Positions 1 through 8,823 of a stretch of 64,000 bases of DNA are shown one piece after another. A program made the translations under genes and the position numbers. Numbering within the stretch: the stretch's first letter is position 1; each line of letters begins with the position of its first letter. Location of the stretch: positions 1 to 64,000 of the forward strand of contig CAZIVP010000016.1 in NCBI GenBank assembly GCA_964542915.1, read 5' to 3'. A model generated the notes under the pieces. That model saw nothing but the letters and a program-made list of their open reading frames with translations. It ran no database searches and was not told the origin of the DNA. The stretch comes from CAZIVP01 sp964542915 (GTDB lineage Bacteria; Calditrichota; Calditrichia; Calditrichales; Calditrichaceae).

Positions 1-18
1 CACTTTTTTTTTCTTTTT

Positions 19-1373
19 GTCTGAATCACCACTCCACGAAGGCAAGGATTGAAACTGACCCTTTTATGGGAAGTGGAACAACTGCCATTGCTTGTCTGAA
101 TCACCACTCCACGAAGGCAAGGATTGAAACTTGTTACGACGAAAGGGGGATATGTCCCTATTGGAGTCTGAATCACCACTCCACGAAGGCAAGGATTGAA
201 ACATTGCGCTACCTGTTGTAGGCCGGTAGCTTCGCCTATGTCTGAATCACCACTCCACGAAGGCAAGGATTGAAACTCGTTATATCTTGCATATTATAGA
301 AATTATTCGTTTGTCTGAATCACCACTCCACGAAGGCAAGGATTGAAACTGGGCACACGATGCACGATCTCCAAGCCTTGGTAGGGTCTGAATCACCACT
401 CCACGAAGGCAAGGATTGAAACCCTTAGGAAGTTTACCCAGCGTGAGATTGGTGAAATGTCTGAATCACCACTCCACGAAGGCAAGGATTGAAACAAAAA
501 AATCAAAAAAGATAATAAGGATGTTGATGAGTCTGAATCACCACTCCACGAAGGCAAGGATTGAAACCTATATTTCCGATCACCGACCACGTCGTGTTTC
601 ACAGTCTGAATCACCACTCCACGAAGGCAAGGATTGAAACTTCCGGGCGACAGAGTTTATGTTGCGTTTGGGATATAGGTCTGAATCACCACTCCACGAA
701 GGCAAGGATTGAAACTCGGTTTGCGTGAAGAAGAGGGCGTTGGCCGTCGTGGTCTGAATCACCACTCCACGAAGGCAAGGATTGAAACTCTGCTATTAGC
801 AGTTTGAGTTCGTTGGCTTATTTTTCTGAATCACCACTCCACGAAGGCAAGGATTGAAACCTCGGCCGCGTCGATTACGGAATTACCAGTCTCTTGGTCT
901 GAATCACCACTCCACGAAGGCAAGGATTGAAACTCTGTCAAGTTTAGGTCAACTCTTGTGAATTCACTGTCTGAATCACCACTCCACGAAGGCAAGGATT
1001 GAAACATGTTTCTAAACGCTCTGTAGAGCCGACGGCGCCGGTCTGAATCACCACTCCACGAAGGCAAGGATTGAAACTCTTCTCCGTCATACACCCGAAT
1101 TTCAGGATAATCAGTCTGAATCACCACTCCACGAAGGCAAGGATTGAAACTTAAAATAGTCCATTCAATCCTACATTTTACTGTTGTCTGAATCACCACT
1201 CCACGAAGGCAAGGATTGAAACGCCGTGATCAATTGATTTGTGGATGCGGGTTCGGTGATGGTCTGAATCACCACTCCACGAAGGCAAGGATTGAAACAT
1301 CTCTTTGAGATCGCTGCTTTCTTGTTGTGTCATCAAGTCTGAATCACCACTCCACGAAGGCAAGGATTGAAAC
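19..1373 (+). CRISPR. CRISPR array, 19 repeats of 37 nt, no cas genes in the window
   Basis: Nineteen near-identical 37-nt direct repeats start at 19, 94, 166, 240, 313, 386, 459, 531, 604, 679, 752, 824, 897, 969, 1041, 1114, 1186, 1262 and 1337. Each begins GTCTGAATCACC and ends AAGGATTGAAAC. The 18 spacers are 35-39 nt and all differ. The only repeat variation I saw is at 824, where the first G is T. The ATTGAAAC end is the usual 3' handle end of type I/III repeats, so crRNA transcription is inferred to run rightward, with the leader and older or newer units left of the window. Bases 1-18 are the end of a spacer or leader. Without cas genes the subtype (type III or I-B-like) cannot be fixed. 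Confidence 0.98.
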
Positions 1374-1399
1374 TTGTGCCGCCAACATTAGGCGTGGCG

Positions 1400-1430
1400 G
1401 TTTGAATCGCACTAATGTAGGTTTGAAATA
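1400..1430 (+). repeat. Possible decayed terminal CRISPR repeat
   Basis: Twenty-six bases after the last intact repeat the sequence reads GTTTGAATCGCACT and, after a gap, GGTTTGAAA. This resembles the two ends of the repeat (GTCTGAATCACCACT and GGATTGAAAC) with the middle deleted. Degenerate repeats are common at the trailer end of arrays, which agrees with the inferred rightward orientation. The match is short and may be chance. Confidence 0.3.
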
Positions 1431-1473
1431 CAAGAATTCTATCCGAATATGGCAAACGCATTAGAATGTCAGA

Positions 1474-1587
1474 CTAAATCCCTTGGTATGGATTGTTCTT
1501 GGTCCGATTGTAAATGAAGACGACAGCCGCTGTGTATCCTCCGATCAGCATCCAGCCGACAATGAAATCGAAAAGCGTGTTTTCCAT
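1474..1587 (-). CDS. Candidate 37-residue single-pass membrane microprotein
   Basis: A short open frame starting at ATG 1587 would give 37 residues with one hydrophobic segment (about residues 7-26, FDFIVGWML through VVFIY) and a basic, polar tail ending NPYQGI. An AAGGA lies about 11 bases before the ATG, a loose fit. No homologue is recognised. The neighbouring frame at 1742-1855 is also a 37-residue membrane microprotein on the same strand, so the two could be a small operon. Length alone makes chance a serious alternative. Confidence 0.3.
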   Translation of the reverse strand: MENTLFDFIVGWMLIGGYTAAVVFIYNRTKNNPYQGI

Positions 1588-1741
1588 AAACGGTATTTTC
1601 CTTGTTAACCGCCTTTGTCCCAAAGATAGGATGAGAATGGTTTTAGTACAACAGCAGACAAAGATCGCTGCAATCAAAACGCCAAAGGCATCGATACGCT
1701 TGGGTTTGTTTCGGGTGCAAGCCGATGATAAGATGCGCCGA

Positions 1742-1855
1742 TTATGAACGGTTGCGAAACCGGGAGCGCGGTCCCGGATGGATCTTTCGCGTAATCCATA
1801 AAATGACGCTTAGTATTACGGTAAACAATAGAATATAAAGAATGGTTTGAAGCAT
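1742..1855 (-). CDS. Candidate 37-residue single-pass membrane microprotein
   Basis: An open frame from ATG 1855 encodes 37 residues: a strongly hydrophobic stretch (residues 2-20, LQTILYILLF through ILWIT) followed by an arginine-rich tail (RKIHPGPRSRFRNRS). An AGGA sits 8 bases before the ATG, a normal Shine-Dalgarno distance. The N-in or N-out arrangement with a positive cytoplasmic tail is typical of real small membrane proteins. No family is recognised. It lies just upstream of the other candidate microprotein. Confidence 0.35.
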   Translation of the reverse strand: MLQTILYILLFTVILSVILWITRKIHPGPRSRFRNRS

Positions 1856-2152
1856 GGTTGAAATCCTGCGTATCCACCTTACGATTGACGCTAAACAGAT
1901 ATTCCCATCACAAGCAAAATGTACAGGATACCGTAACAAGGATCAAGCCGCTTGATCAGACCATGGCCCATATGTCTTCATGATTGGCTCAAGCCCTCGA
2001 ACCGTCATACAAAGGTTACGGTGTTATCCTTCATGAGTAAAGAGAAACAGAAAACCGGCCGGCAATGGCTGCAGCTATGTTGCATATCGCATTCGCAAAA
2101 GAGTAAATACGAACATAATGTATCGTCTTAACCGCAAGACGAATGGATGTAG

Positions 2153-2184
2153 AACAGACAAAATCCTGTCTTCGCCTGTCTGTT
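2153..2184. repeat. Inverted repeat downstream of the MDR gene
   Basis: Perfect 8-bp arms AACAGACA (2153-2160) and TGTCTGTT (2177-2184) flank a 16-base loop. It lies about 40 bases past the stop codon of the leftward MDR gene and could be a weak terminator or processing hairpin for that transcript. No clean T-run follows on either strand. Confidence 0.3.
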
Positions 2185-2219
2185 TACGGTTTTCATTTGC
2201 CGGCGGCGTCTCAACCTGT

Positions 2220-3236
2220 TCATGCCGTTAACACCACCTTGCCCTTGTTTTTACGATCTTCGATATAGCGGTGCGCCCGCCCGGCCTCGCTCAAAGGAAA
2301 GGTTGTATCCACATAGGGACGAATCCAGCCCGCCTGAAGCCCTTCAAGCAGCGCTGCCATCCAGCCCTTGACCTTTTCGCCCTCCCGCCACAGTCGGCCC
2401 ACGTTCACGCCGAATACGCCCTTGTTGGCGTTCATCAATTGAACGGGATTATACCACGGCATCTGCGACAGCAATTTCAGAAAGGGCCATATTTTCCCGC
2501 TTTGGCCGCCGGATACGGTCGACACGCCGAACATGCCGAGGCGGCCCGTCGCGCGCAGGCAGCGATAATTTTTCTTCCAGCTTTTACCGCCGATGGGATC
2601 GATGATCAGTTCCACGCCGCGCCCTTCGGTTAACGCCATGATTTCCGTTTCGAAATCTGATTGGTGGTAATCAATGGCGACCTGCAGTCCGCGTTCTTTC
2701 AGAAAGGTATGCTTGCCGGCGCTGGCCGTGCCGTACGTTACCGCCCCGATTTGCAGGGCGATATCCAGCGCGGCCAAACCAACCCCGCCGCCGGCGTTGT
2801 GGAGCAAAATCGATTCGCCTTCTTGCAATCCGCCCATGGTTACCAGCAGTTGATAAGCGGTCAAATAATTGACGGGCAGCGCCGCCGCCTGTTCGAAGGA
2901 GAGCGACGCCGGTATGGCGAAGACCTGCCGGGCCGGTACGCACACGGAATCGGCGTACCCGTTAAAACGCGTTAACGCCAGCGCCCGATCCCCTGCTTTG
3001 AAATCGACGATATGACGACCGGTTTGTTTTACGATGCCGGCGACTTCATAGCCCACCACACAGGGCGGTTTGGGCGCGTCGGGATACAAGCCCTTGCGCG
3101 CCAGTATATCGGCGAAATTGACGCCGGAGGCTTTGACCTTTATGACGACTTCATCTGCGGCCGGTTCGGGATCGGCGGATTCCCTTACCTGTAAAACACC
3201 GACGTCGCCGTGTCTGCTGATGACGACCTGTTTCAT
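2220..3236 (-). CDS. Zinc-less MDR oxidoreductase, NADPH:quinone reductase-like
   Basis: A 338-residue medium-chain dehydrogenase/reductase. The N-terminal GroES-like domain (about 1-120) contains the VKASGVNFADILARKG stretch typical of quinone reductases and VAT-1-like proteins. The Rossmann part carries LLHNAGGGVGLAALDIA (about 144-160), the NADPH-binding turn. The cysteine-rich structural zinc loop of alcohol dehydrogenases is absent, so it probably reduces quinones or enones using NADPH without metal. The ATG overlaps the stop of the upstream CPBP gene (ATGA), so the two are translationally coupled. The substrate cannot be told from sequence. Confidence 0.88.
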   Translation of the reverse strand: MKQVVISRHGDVGVLQVRESADPEPAADEVVIKVKASGVNFADILARKGLYPDAPKPPCVVGYEVAGIVKQTGRHIVDFKAGDRALALTRFNGYADSVCVPARQVFAIPASLSFEQAAALPVNYLTAYQLLVTMGGLQEGESILLHNAGGGVGLAALDIALQIGAVTYGTASAGKHTFLKERGLQVAIDYHQSDFETEIMALTEGRGVELIIDPIGGKSWKKNYRCLRATGRLGMFGVSTVSGGQSGKIWPFLKLLSQMPWYNPVQLMNANKGVFGVNVGRLWREGEKVKGWMAALLEGLQAGWIRPYVDTTFPLSEAGRAHRYIEDRKNKGKVVLTA

Positions 3237-6200
3237 GGCGTCTCCTTCGGTAATGTACGATCCGACGTTTGGAACATGCGGAACCAGTAATAAGCGATGG
3301 CCGCCGTGAGTAGAATGGCGATGAGGGCGATCCAGGGCACAAACGGGTGTGCCCCTATTACCACATCTTTCAGGGCATTCAGAACAGATGCGGTGCCGAA
3401 CGCCAACGGAATGACGGCCAGGGCGCGCCGGAACACAAAAATATACAACAGCCAGTACACGAGCGCCTGTACGAATCCGGATAACACCCAGTAAGCCACG
3501 GTGGCGTCCGTGGCGCCGCTGACGATGAATCCCACCAGCAAAAAGAGGACGGAAAAAAGGACGCGCCGCTTTTGCCAGTAATGCGTAAGCCGGTGCAGCG
3601 CCGTGAACAGAAACAGAAAGAGGGAGGCGACCAGGATGAACCGGGCCGCGGTATTAACGCCTTCCAGAAACGGTGCGTGATGCGCCAGCGATTCGTAATC
3701 GGCCCAGAAGGGTTTCAGTTCGGGCTGCAGAACCGAAACGATTGCAGAAACGCCCGCGATTATTGCGCCGGCGGAAAACCCGCCGCTTAATAAACGCGAA
3801 GTCGGTTGCGCCGGGACAGCGCCTTTCCATATACGTGTGAAACCGTTTAGTAATCCCACTGCCGCCGACAGAAAGAGAAACCCGATCACGGGCATGCCGA
3901 CGGCGGCTATCAACTGATTGCGATAGGGCTCCGACGTTGAAAATCCGGCGATAACGGACGGCAGGCTGTTGAAAAGATCGATCAATTGTAAACCTAACAC
4001 CAGCGCGACAAATGCGATAAAAGTGGATACCGAGAATTGCTTGCGGCTCCAGTAGACGATCGCGATGATCACGCCGGCCAGAAACAGCAGCAGCATAAAA
4101 ATACTATTGAGCGTACGAAAGGCGCTCATCAGGCTGCCTTGATTCCGCTCCTGCCTCTGCCAGTCTTCGGGTACGTGGATGTAGCGGTAGCTGTCCACCA
4201 CTTCCGTCCCGGCGATCGTAACGTCGATCCTTGCCTGACCCTTTTCCAGCGGGTAGTGGATGGTGTCGGCGTAGGTGTAGGTCCAGTCGGTGCGGTTCGG
4301 CAGTTTGGAAGGTTTGGCCGCGACCGTTTTTAAATCGGCCGCATCCAGGCCGTATGTTTGTTTAATGAATGTGCGCGCTATGCCGCTGCTGGAATCGGCG
4401 TTTAAATCGGCGCCGGCGCGCTTCTCGGGTAATTTGTGATGGAAACGCCGGACTTTGCCGTCAGGGCCGACGAAAATGCGGTACTCTTCGGCGCGCCCGG
4501 CCACATCGCCGCTGAAGCGCACATAGCGCACCAGCCACTGCGGCGGATCCAGATAGCTTCCCATCAGCGCCCGGTAATCGCTGGCGTCGCCTTCCTGCCA
4601 CACGAAACGGTCCTCCTGATCCAGGGGCTCAACGACCCGTTTCAATGGCTGCCAGGAATCATCGGGATCGATTTGGCGCCGTTGCAGTTCCCTTTCCGCA
4701 ACCGCTAAGGCTTCGCTCCGGTCGATCGCCATGGGCGGCGCCTGATTTTCAAAATCCGTCAGGAAGACCCATATCAGCAGGGCGATTATACCGGCGATAA
4801 GCAAACCACGTCCGGATTGGACCGAAAAACCGCCTGTTTGTGGCGTTGCTTTTTCTTCGGGAACGGAAACCGTCTCTTTTTGTGGCGGCGTCCAGGTGCG
4901 GTTGTAAGCATTGTCCTTCAGTGTAAGCCAGGCGCCCGTCCGTAGCCGTGCAATCAAAACCACCCACAGCGGCGTCAACGTTATCATGATGACAATCAAC
5001 TGGTCGATCCGGACGCCGGGCGCGGATGAAACGAACAGAGGAAGGGCAAACCAGACCACATCGTAAGCAAAGTGCATGATGATGGCGGGCAGCAGCCCGA
5101 AGAAGTAATAGATCAATCCGAAGCCGATGGAAGGGAGGATGAGTTCCACTACCCGTGCGTACGCCGGCTGGTTGGGATAATTGGCGTGGCCCGCACCGAA
5201 TATAACGGCCTGGAGAATAAAGGCGGCGACGACCCAGGCGGTTTTATGCCCGAAGCGCCGCCCGATAATCACGGCCCCTGCGATTGGGATGGCGCGGAAT
5301 AGACACTCTTCCATAAATCCCGCCTGTAAGGAGGTGGCGATGGATTGCAGCCAGGGGAAATAAGACGCCAGCACATCCGGCTCGAACAGGGCGCCCGACG
5401 GACTCCACCAGCCCAGCACATTTGCGGCGAAGAAATAGAGGGCGATATCGAAGGCGAAAAAGACGGAGACCAGCAGAAAACCGCCCAGCGTTTGCCCCAG
5501 CACCGGCTTGGAGGCGGCCACGTCCCTGTGCCACAAATGCCAGAAGCGCACATGGTCAGGGAAGGCAAGACGGGTCAGGCTTTCGGCGGCCATAAAGGAA
5601 GCAGTGAACAATACCGTTAATCCGATAAAAGACAACAAGATCTGCATGATTTGTTGCAGAAAGAAACTCTGGGCGGCTAAGGCGGTATCGTAATTCATCC
5701 AGAGCAGCGGCCACTGGTTAACGGAAGCCAACACCTGTAAAAAGGCGACGATTACGCCCCAGATTAAGGCCTTACGCCAGAGCACCCAGCGCAACTTCAA
5801 CAGGTAGAACAGCCCGAAAATGATACCGCCGATGACGTACAGCAAGCCGATGGCGATCATCGAAACCATGGCGATGGTTTCGTTGGCCGAACGCATTTCG
5901 TCGTAACGCCGGCTGAAACCTTCGGGGATTTTAACGAAATGCCTCAGCGTGGTTAATTTGTCGCCGCTGACAGCCAGACGGAGCCGGTAACGTCCCTCGC
6001 CGATTGTGGTATCGGGTCGTTCGTAAACGAAGGTATGATCGATGCGGCCGGCGGGACGCACATCCCGGGATTGTTCCACCAGTTCATACGCGTCGGGATG
6101 GATGTTCCACTGCTTCACTGCGGTTTGTTCGGCGACGGCGCGGGCGGAGTCCGGCGTTAACGCCGCGCCGGGCTGATCCTCCGGTACTGTTTCGGAAAAG

Positions 6201-6580
6201 CCGTAAAATTTGCCCTGCGGCGTGAAGTAAAGATTGCATTCGTTGACGAATCCTTCTTTGTACAACCGGACGCGCCAGGTATACGGTGAATAGAGCGTAT
6301 CGGCCAGCATTTGCCGGAAGGCTTTTACGCCGCCGGCCTCCAGTTCCACAAAATTCTGTACCCTGGAATCCACGCCGAATGAAGCGACCTTGTCGAATTG
6401 CTCGGGCCCCCATCGGTTTGCGCTTGCCAGTTCCGCGGCCGCATCGAGGGCCGCCTGCCGGTTCATTTGAATGTCGAGATTCACCAGCGGGAAGGCGCTG
6501 GAAAAATAGTTGAAGGCAAAAATAGCACTGCCAATGGAAACCAGAGAAAAAACGACCCAGAATAACGGTTTGCGAAACAT
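3233..6580 (-). CDS. Duplicated CPBP-family intramembrane protease-like protein
   Basis: An integral membrane protein of about 1115 residues from ATG 6580 (GAGG 6-7 bases upstream); an in-frame TTG at 6658 would add 26 residues. Numbering from that TTG: a membrane anchor (29-50), an extracytoplasmic domain (about 55-255), membrane helices, and a CPBP/Rce1-type core with all three motifs, EECLFR (450-455), FxxxH (487-491) and HxxxD (529-533). The architecture then repeats: an anchor (617-635), a second extracytoplasmic domain (about 643-845) clearly alignable to the first (WRVRLY/WLVRYV, then TPQGKFYGF/GPDGKVRRF), and a second helix bundle. At the equivalent place the second bundle has ILVASLFLFL and no EE, R or catalytic H. 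It is coupled by a 4-bp overlap to the MDR gene. The substrate is unknown. Confidence 0.85.
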   Translation of the reverse strand: MFRKPLFWVVFSLVSIGSAIFAFNYFSSAFPLVNLDIQMNRQAALDAAAELASANRWGPEQFDKVASFGVDSRVQNFVELEAGGVKAFRQMLADTLYSPYTWRVRLYKEGFVNECNLYFTPQGKFYGFSETVPEDQPGAALTPDSARAVAEQTAVKQWNIHPDAYELVEQSRDVRPAGRIDHTFVYERPDTTIGEGRYRLRLAVSGDKLTTLRHFVKIPEGFSRRYDEMRSANETIAMVSMIAIGLLYVIGGIIFGLFYLLKLRWVLWRKALIWGVIVAFLQVLASVNQWPLLWMNYDTALAAQSFFLQQIMQILLSFIGLTVLFTASFMAAESLTRLAFPDHVRFWHLWHRDVAASKPVLGQTLGGFLLVSVFFAFDIALYFFAANVLGWWSPSGALFEPDVLASYFPWLQSIATSLQAGFMEECLFRAIPIAGAVIIGRRFGHKTAWVVAAFILQAVIFGAGHANYPNQPAYARVVELILPSIGFGLIYYFFGLLPAIIMHFAYDVVWFALPLFVSSAPGVRIDQLIVIMITLTPLWVVLIARLRTGAWLTLKDNAYNRTWTPPQKETVSVPEEKATPQTGGFSVQSGRGLLIAGIIALLIWVFLTDFENQAPPMAIDRSEALAVAERELQRRQIDPDDSWQPLKRVVEPLDQEDRFVWQEGDASDYRALMGSYLDPPQWLVRYVRFSGDVAGRAEEYRIFVGPDGKVRRFHHKLPEKRAGADLNADSSSGIARTFIKQTYGLDAADLKTVAAKPSKLPNRTDWTYTYADTIHYPLEKGQARIDVTIAGTEVVDSYRYIHVPEDWQRQERNQGSLMSAFRTLNSIFMLLLFLAGVIIAIVYWSRKQFSVSTFIAFVALVLGLQLIDLFNSLPSVIAGFSTSEPYRNQLIAAVGMPVIGFLFLSAAVGLLNGFTRIWKGAVPAQPTSRLLSGGFSAGAIIAGVSAIVSVLQPELKPFWADYESLAHHAPFLEGVNTAARFILVASLFLFLFTALHRLTHYWQKRRVLFSVLFLLVGFIVSGATDATVAYWVLSGFVQALVYWLLYIFVFRRALAVIPLAFGTASVLNALKDVVIGAHPFVPWIALIAILLTAAIAYYWFRMFQTSDRTLPKETP

Positions 6581-6658
6581 GGCCGACCTCGTCGTTAGTG
6601 GGATGGCGGAATGTCTGTAAAGGTGGGTTAATTTAATCATACTTTTTTTTACAACCAA

Positions 6659-6980
6659 ACCTTACCAATTTCCCGGATTCCCGATGAAGGGCGGACTGGG
6701 TGCAGGGATCGCTAAAGCTAAAATTAAACGTTTTTAATCAATGAAACAGGTTCGTTGGATCAACCGGAAAGACCGGTAAACCATCAATATTTCGGTCCTG
6801 ATAAAAGACGGCGCATCGCTCAAAGCGAATATATCAGGCCGTTCGTCTGCCCAATTGCGCATACAAGGAATAATATCGGTGCTTGCCGTGTAAACCATTA
6901 CACAATGAACAAAGGATAAAGCCGGACCGTTGTCGATTCGGCTTCTGAATCGTCCGCAATTAGCAAAAACGATAAAGCGT
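6659..6980. promoter_or_regulatory. Divergent intergenic region, CPBP gene / pabBC
   Basis: About 320 bases separate the leftward CPBP gene from the rightward pabBC gene. Both promoters must lie here. I could not identify a convincing -35/-10 pair, and the open frames crossing it lack start signals. Confidence 0.4.
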
Positions 6981-8729
6981 ATGAACCGGCAAGTACAATC
7001 CCCAAACGTAATTGTTCGCGACCCTAAACGGGGCAAATGGCTTTCTTTTAGAAGCCCCCGGCGTATTGTAACGACCCGCCGCTTTGAAGAGGTGAGCGCA
7101 CGCCTTGATGCCATCGAAGCGGCGGTCGAGAATGAAGGATTGTATGCGGCGGGCTTTCTGTCATACGAAGCGGCACCGGCCTTTGATCCTTCTTTTTCCG
7201 TGCATGCGGACGGGGTTTTTCCCTTGCTCTGGTTCGGACTGTTCGAACGGATCGAGGCGTTCGACCGTCTGCCGGAGATCGAGCCATTACCCGCCGCGAT
7301 TCCATGGCGGCCTTCGCTAACAAAGGAAGCCTACGCCCGGAGCATCGACAAAATCCGCTCCTACATTTGCGACGGGCAAACGTATCAGGTCAATTTTACA
7401 TACCGGCTTCGGGCAAAGGCGGATGTCGATCCCTGGCGTCTGTTTCTGGGCATGGCGGGCGATGGGCAGACGCCATACGCCGCATTCCTGGATACGGGCG
7501 CGTGGGCTGTATGCAGCGCTTCGCCGGAGCTGTTTTTGCAGCGTTGCGGCGAACGGATCGAATCGTGCCCTATGAAAGGCACGGCTGCACGCGGATTGTG
7601 GTACGAGGATGATCTGGCAAAGCGGGACGCCTTGAAATCATCCCAAAAAGATCGGGCCGAGAATCTCATGATCGTGGATATGGTGCGCAATGACCTCGGC
7701 CGTGTGGCCATGCACGGCAACGTTGACGTCCCCGCCCTGTTCGAAATTCAGAAATTTCCCACGGTTTGGCAGATGACGTCGACGGTGCAGACGCGTACGA
7801 AGGCGTCGCTCGGAGAGATATTCAAAGCGACCTTTCCACCCGCCTCCATTACGGGTGCGCCGAAACATCGCACCATGGAAATCATCAATGAACTGGAAAC
7901 GTCTCCACGCCGCATCTACACCGGAACTATTGGTTTTGCGGCGCCGGGAGGGCGGGCTCAGTTTAATGTGGCCATACGGACGGCCCTGATTCACAGAGAG
8001 GCGGGCTGTGCGGAATACGGCGTGGGCGGCGGCATCGTGTGGGATTCCAACCCGGCGGATGAATATCGGGAAACCCGGTCAAAAGCGAAGGCGCTAAAGT
8101 CTTTACCGCCGCAATTCGATTTGCTCGAGACGCTTTTCTGGTCGCCGGAAAACGGTTACCCTTTGCTGGAGTACCATCTGAAACGTCTTGAACAGTCGGC
8201 GTATTATTTTGGTTTTAATACGGATTTGAAGCAGGTTCACAAGAAACTGGCGGAAGCCGCTACCGGCCTGCCTGCCATGGCGCATCGCGTACGCCTTCTT
8301 GTCTCCCGTAAAGGCCGCCTCCTTTGCGAGGTAACCGCGCTGCGATCGGGAAACATGGCGTTTGCTGATCTGAAAATAGCGCGAACGGCAATCGATAAAA
8401 ACAACGTATTTCTATATCACAAAACAACCCATCGCAAAATGTATGAAGAGGCGCTCCGGGAGCGCCCGGAATGCAACGATGTATTATTGTTCAACGAATC
8501 GGGAGAGGTTACCGAATCCACTATCGCCAATGTGGCGGTCGAACGCAACGGCGCGCTGTATACGCCGCCCGTGAAATGCGGTCTGTTGCCGGGTACCTTG
8601 CGCGCCCGGATGCTCGAACAGCAGCGCATACGGGAACGCAAGCTCACGGTGGAAGAGGTTTTGGAGAGCGCCAATGTCTATCTGTTGAACGCCGTCCGCG
8701 GCATACACAAAGTCTGCATTGAACGATAA
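6981..8729 (+). CDS. pabBC: Fused aminodeoxychorismate synthase component I / aminodeoxychorismate lyase
   Basis: A 582-residue fusion making p-aminobenzoate for folate. Residues 1 to about 375 are a chorismate-binding PabB domain with ASPELFL, CPMKGTAARG (Lys199, the lysine that marks aminodeoxychorismate synthases), DMVRNDLGR and SITGAPKHRTMEII. The rest is a class IV PLP lyase (PabC) with the Schiff-base lysine in HKTTHR (Lys481) and LLFNESGEVTES. ATG 6981 is chosen because the conserved NVIVRDPKRGKW start follows closely; a TTG at 6930 would add 17 residues. The glutaminase subunit PabA is not in the window. The fusion is known in several phyla. Confidence 0.93.
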   Translation: MNRQVQSPNVIVRDPKRGKWLSFRSPRRIVTTRRFEEVSARLDAIEAAVENEGLYAAGFLSYEAAPAFDPSFSVHADGVFPLLWFGLFERIEAFDRLPEIEPLPAAIPWRPSLTKEAYARSIDKIRSYICDGQTYQVNFTYRLRAKADVDPWRLFLGMAGDGQTPYAAFLDTGAWAVCSASPELFLQRCGERIESCPMKGTAARGLWYEDDLAKRDALKSSQKDRAENLMIVDMVRNDLGRVAMHGNVDVPALFEIQKFPTVWQMTSTVQTRTKASLGEIFKATFPPASITGAPKHRTMEIINELETSPRRIYTGTIGFAAPGGRAQFNVAIRTALIHREAGCAEYGVGGGIVWDSNPADEYRETRSKAKALKSLPPQFDLLETLFWSPENGYPLLEYHLKRLEQSAYYFGFNTDLKQVHKKLAEAATGLPAMAHRVRLLVSRKGRLLCEVTALRSGNMAFADLKIARTAIDKNNVFLYHKTTHRKMYEEALRERPECNDVLLFNESGEVTESTIANVAVERNGALYTPPVKCGLLPGTLRARMLEQQRIRERKLTVEEVLESANVYLLNAVRGIHKVCIER

Positions 8730-8823
8730 ATCCGACCAATATGATTGATTCAAGACGGATAAACACGGCTATGAAAAAAGCTCGAAGTGGAGATAAAATA
8801 ATGGATTAACTTCCTGCAAAGCG

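Larger units (their letters stand above)
1374..2219. other. Gene-poor stretch between the CRISPR array and the MDR gene
   Basis: Apart from the decayed repeat and the two candidate microproteins, no convincing coding region is visible. The other short open frames here have no hydrophobic, repeat or start-site support. No IS or cas remnants are recognised. Confidence 0.5.

Noticed and set aside
393..1199. Several open frames inside the CRISPR array giving repeated peptide segments
   Set aside because: They are read through the repeats; the periodic peptide is just the translated repeat and spacers.
2034..2115. A short plus-strand frame beginning ATGAGTAAAGAG
   Set aside because: Under 30 codons, no conserved pattern and no convincing ribosome binding site.
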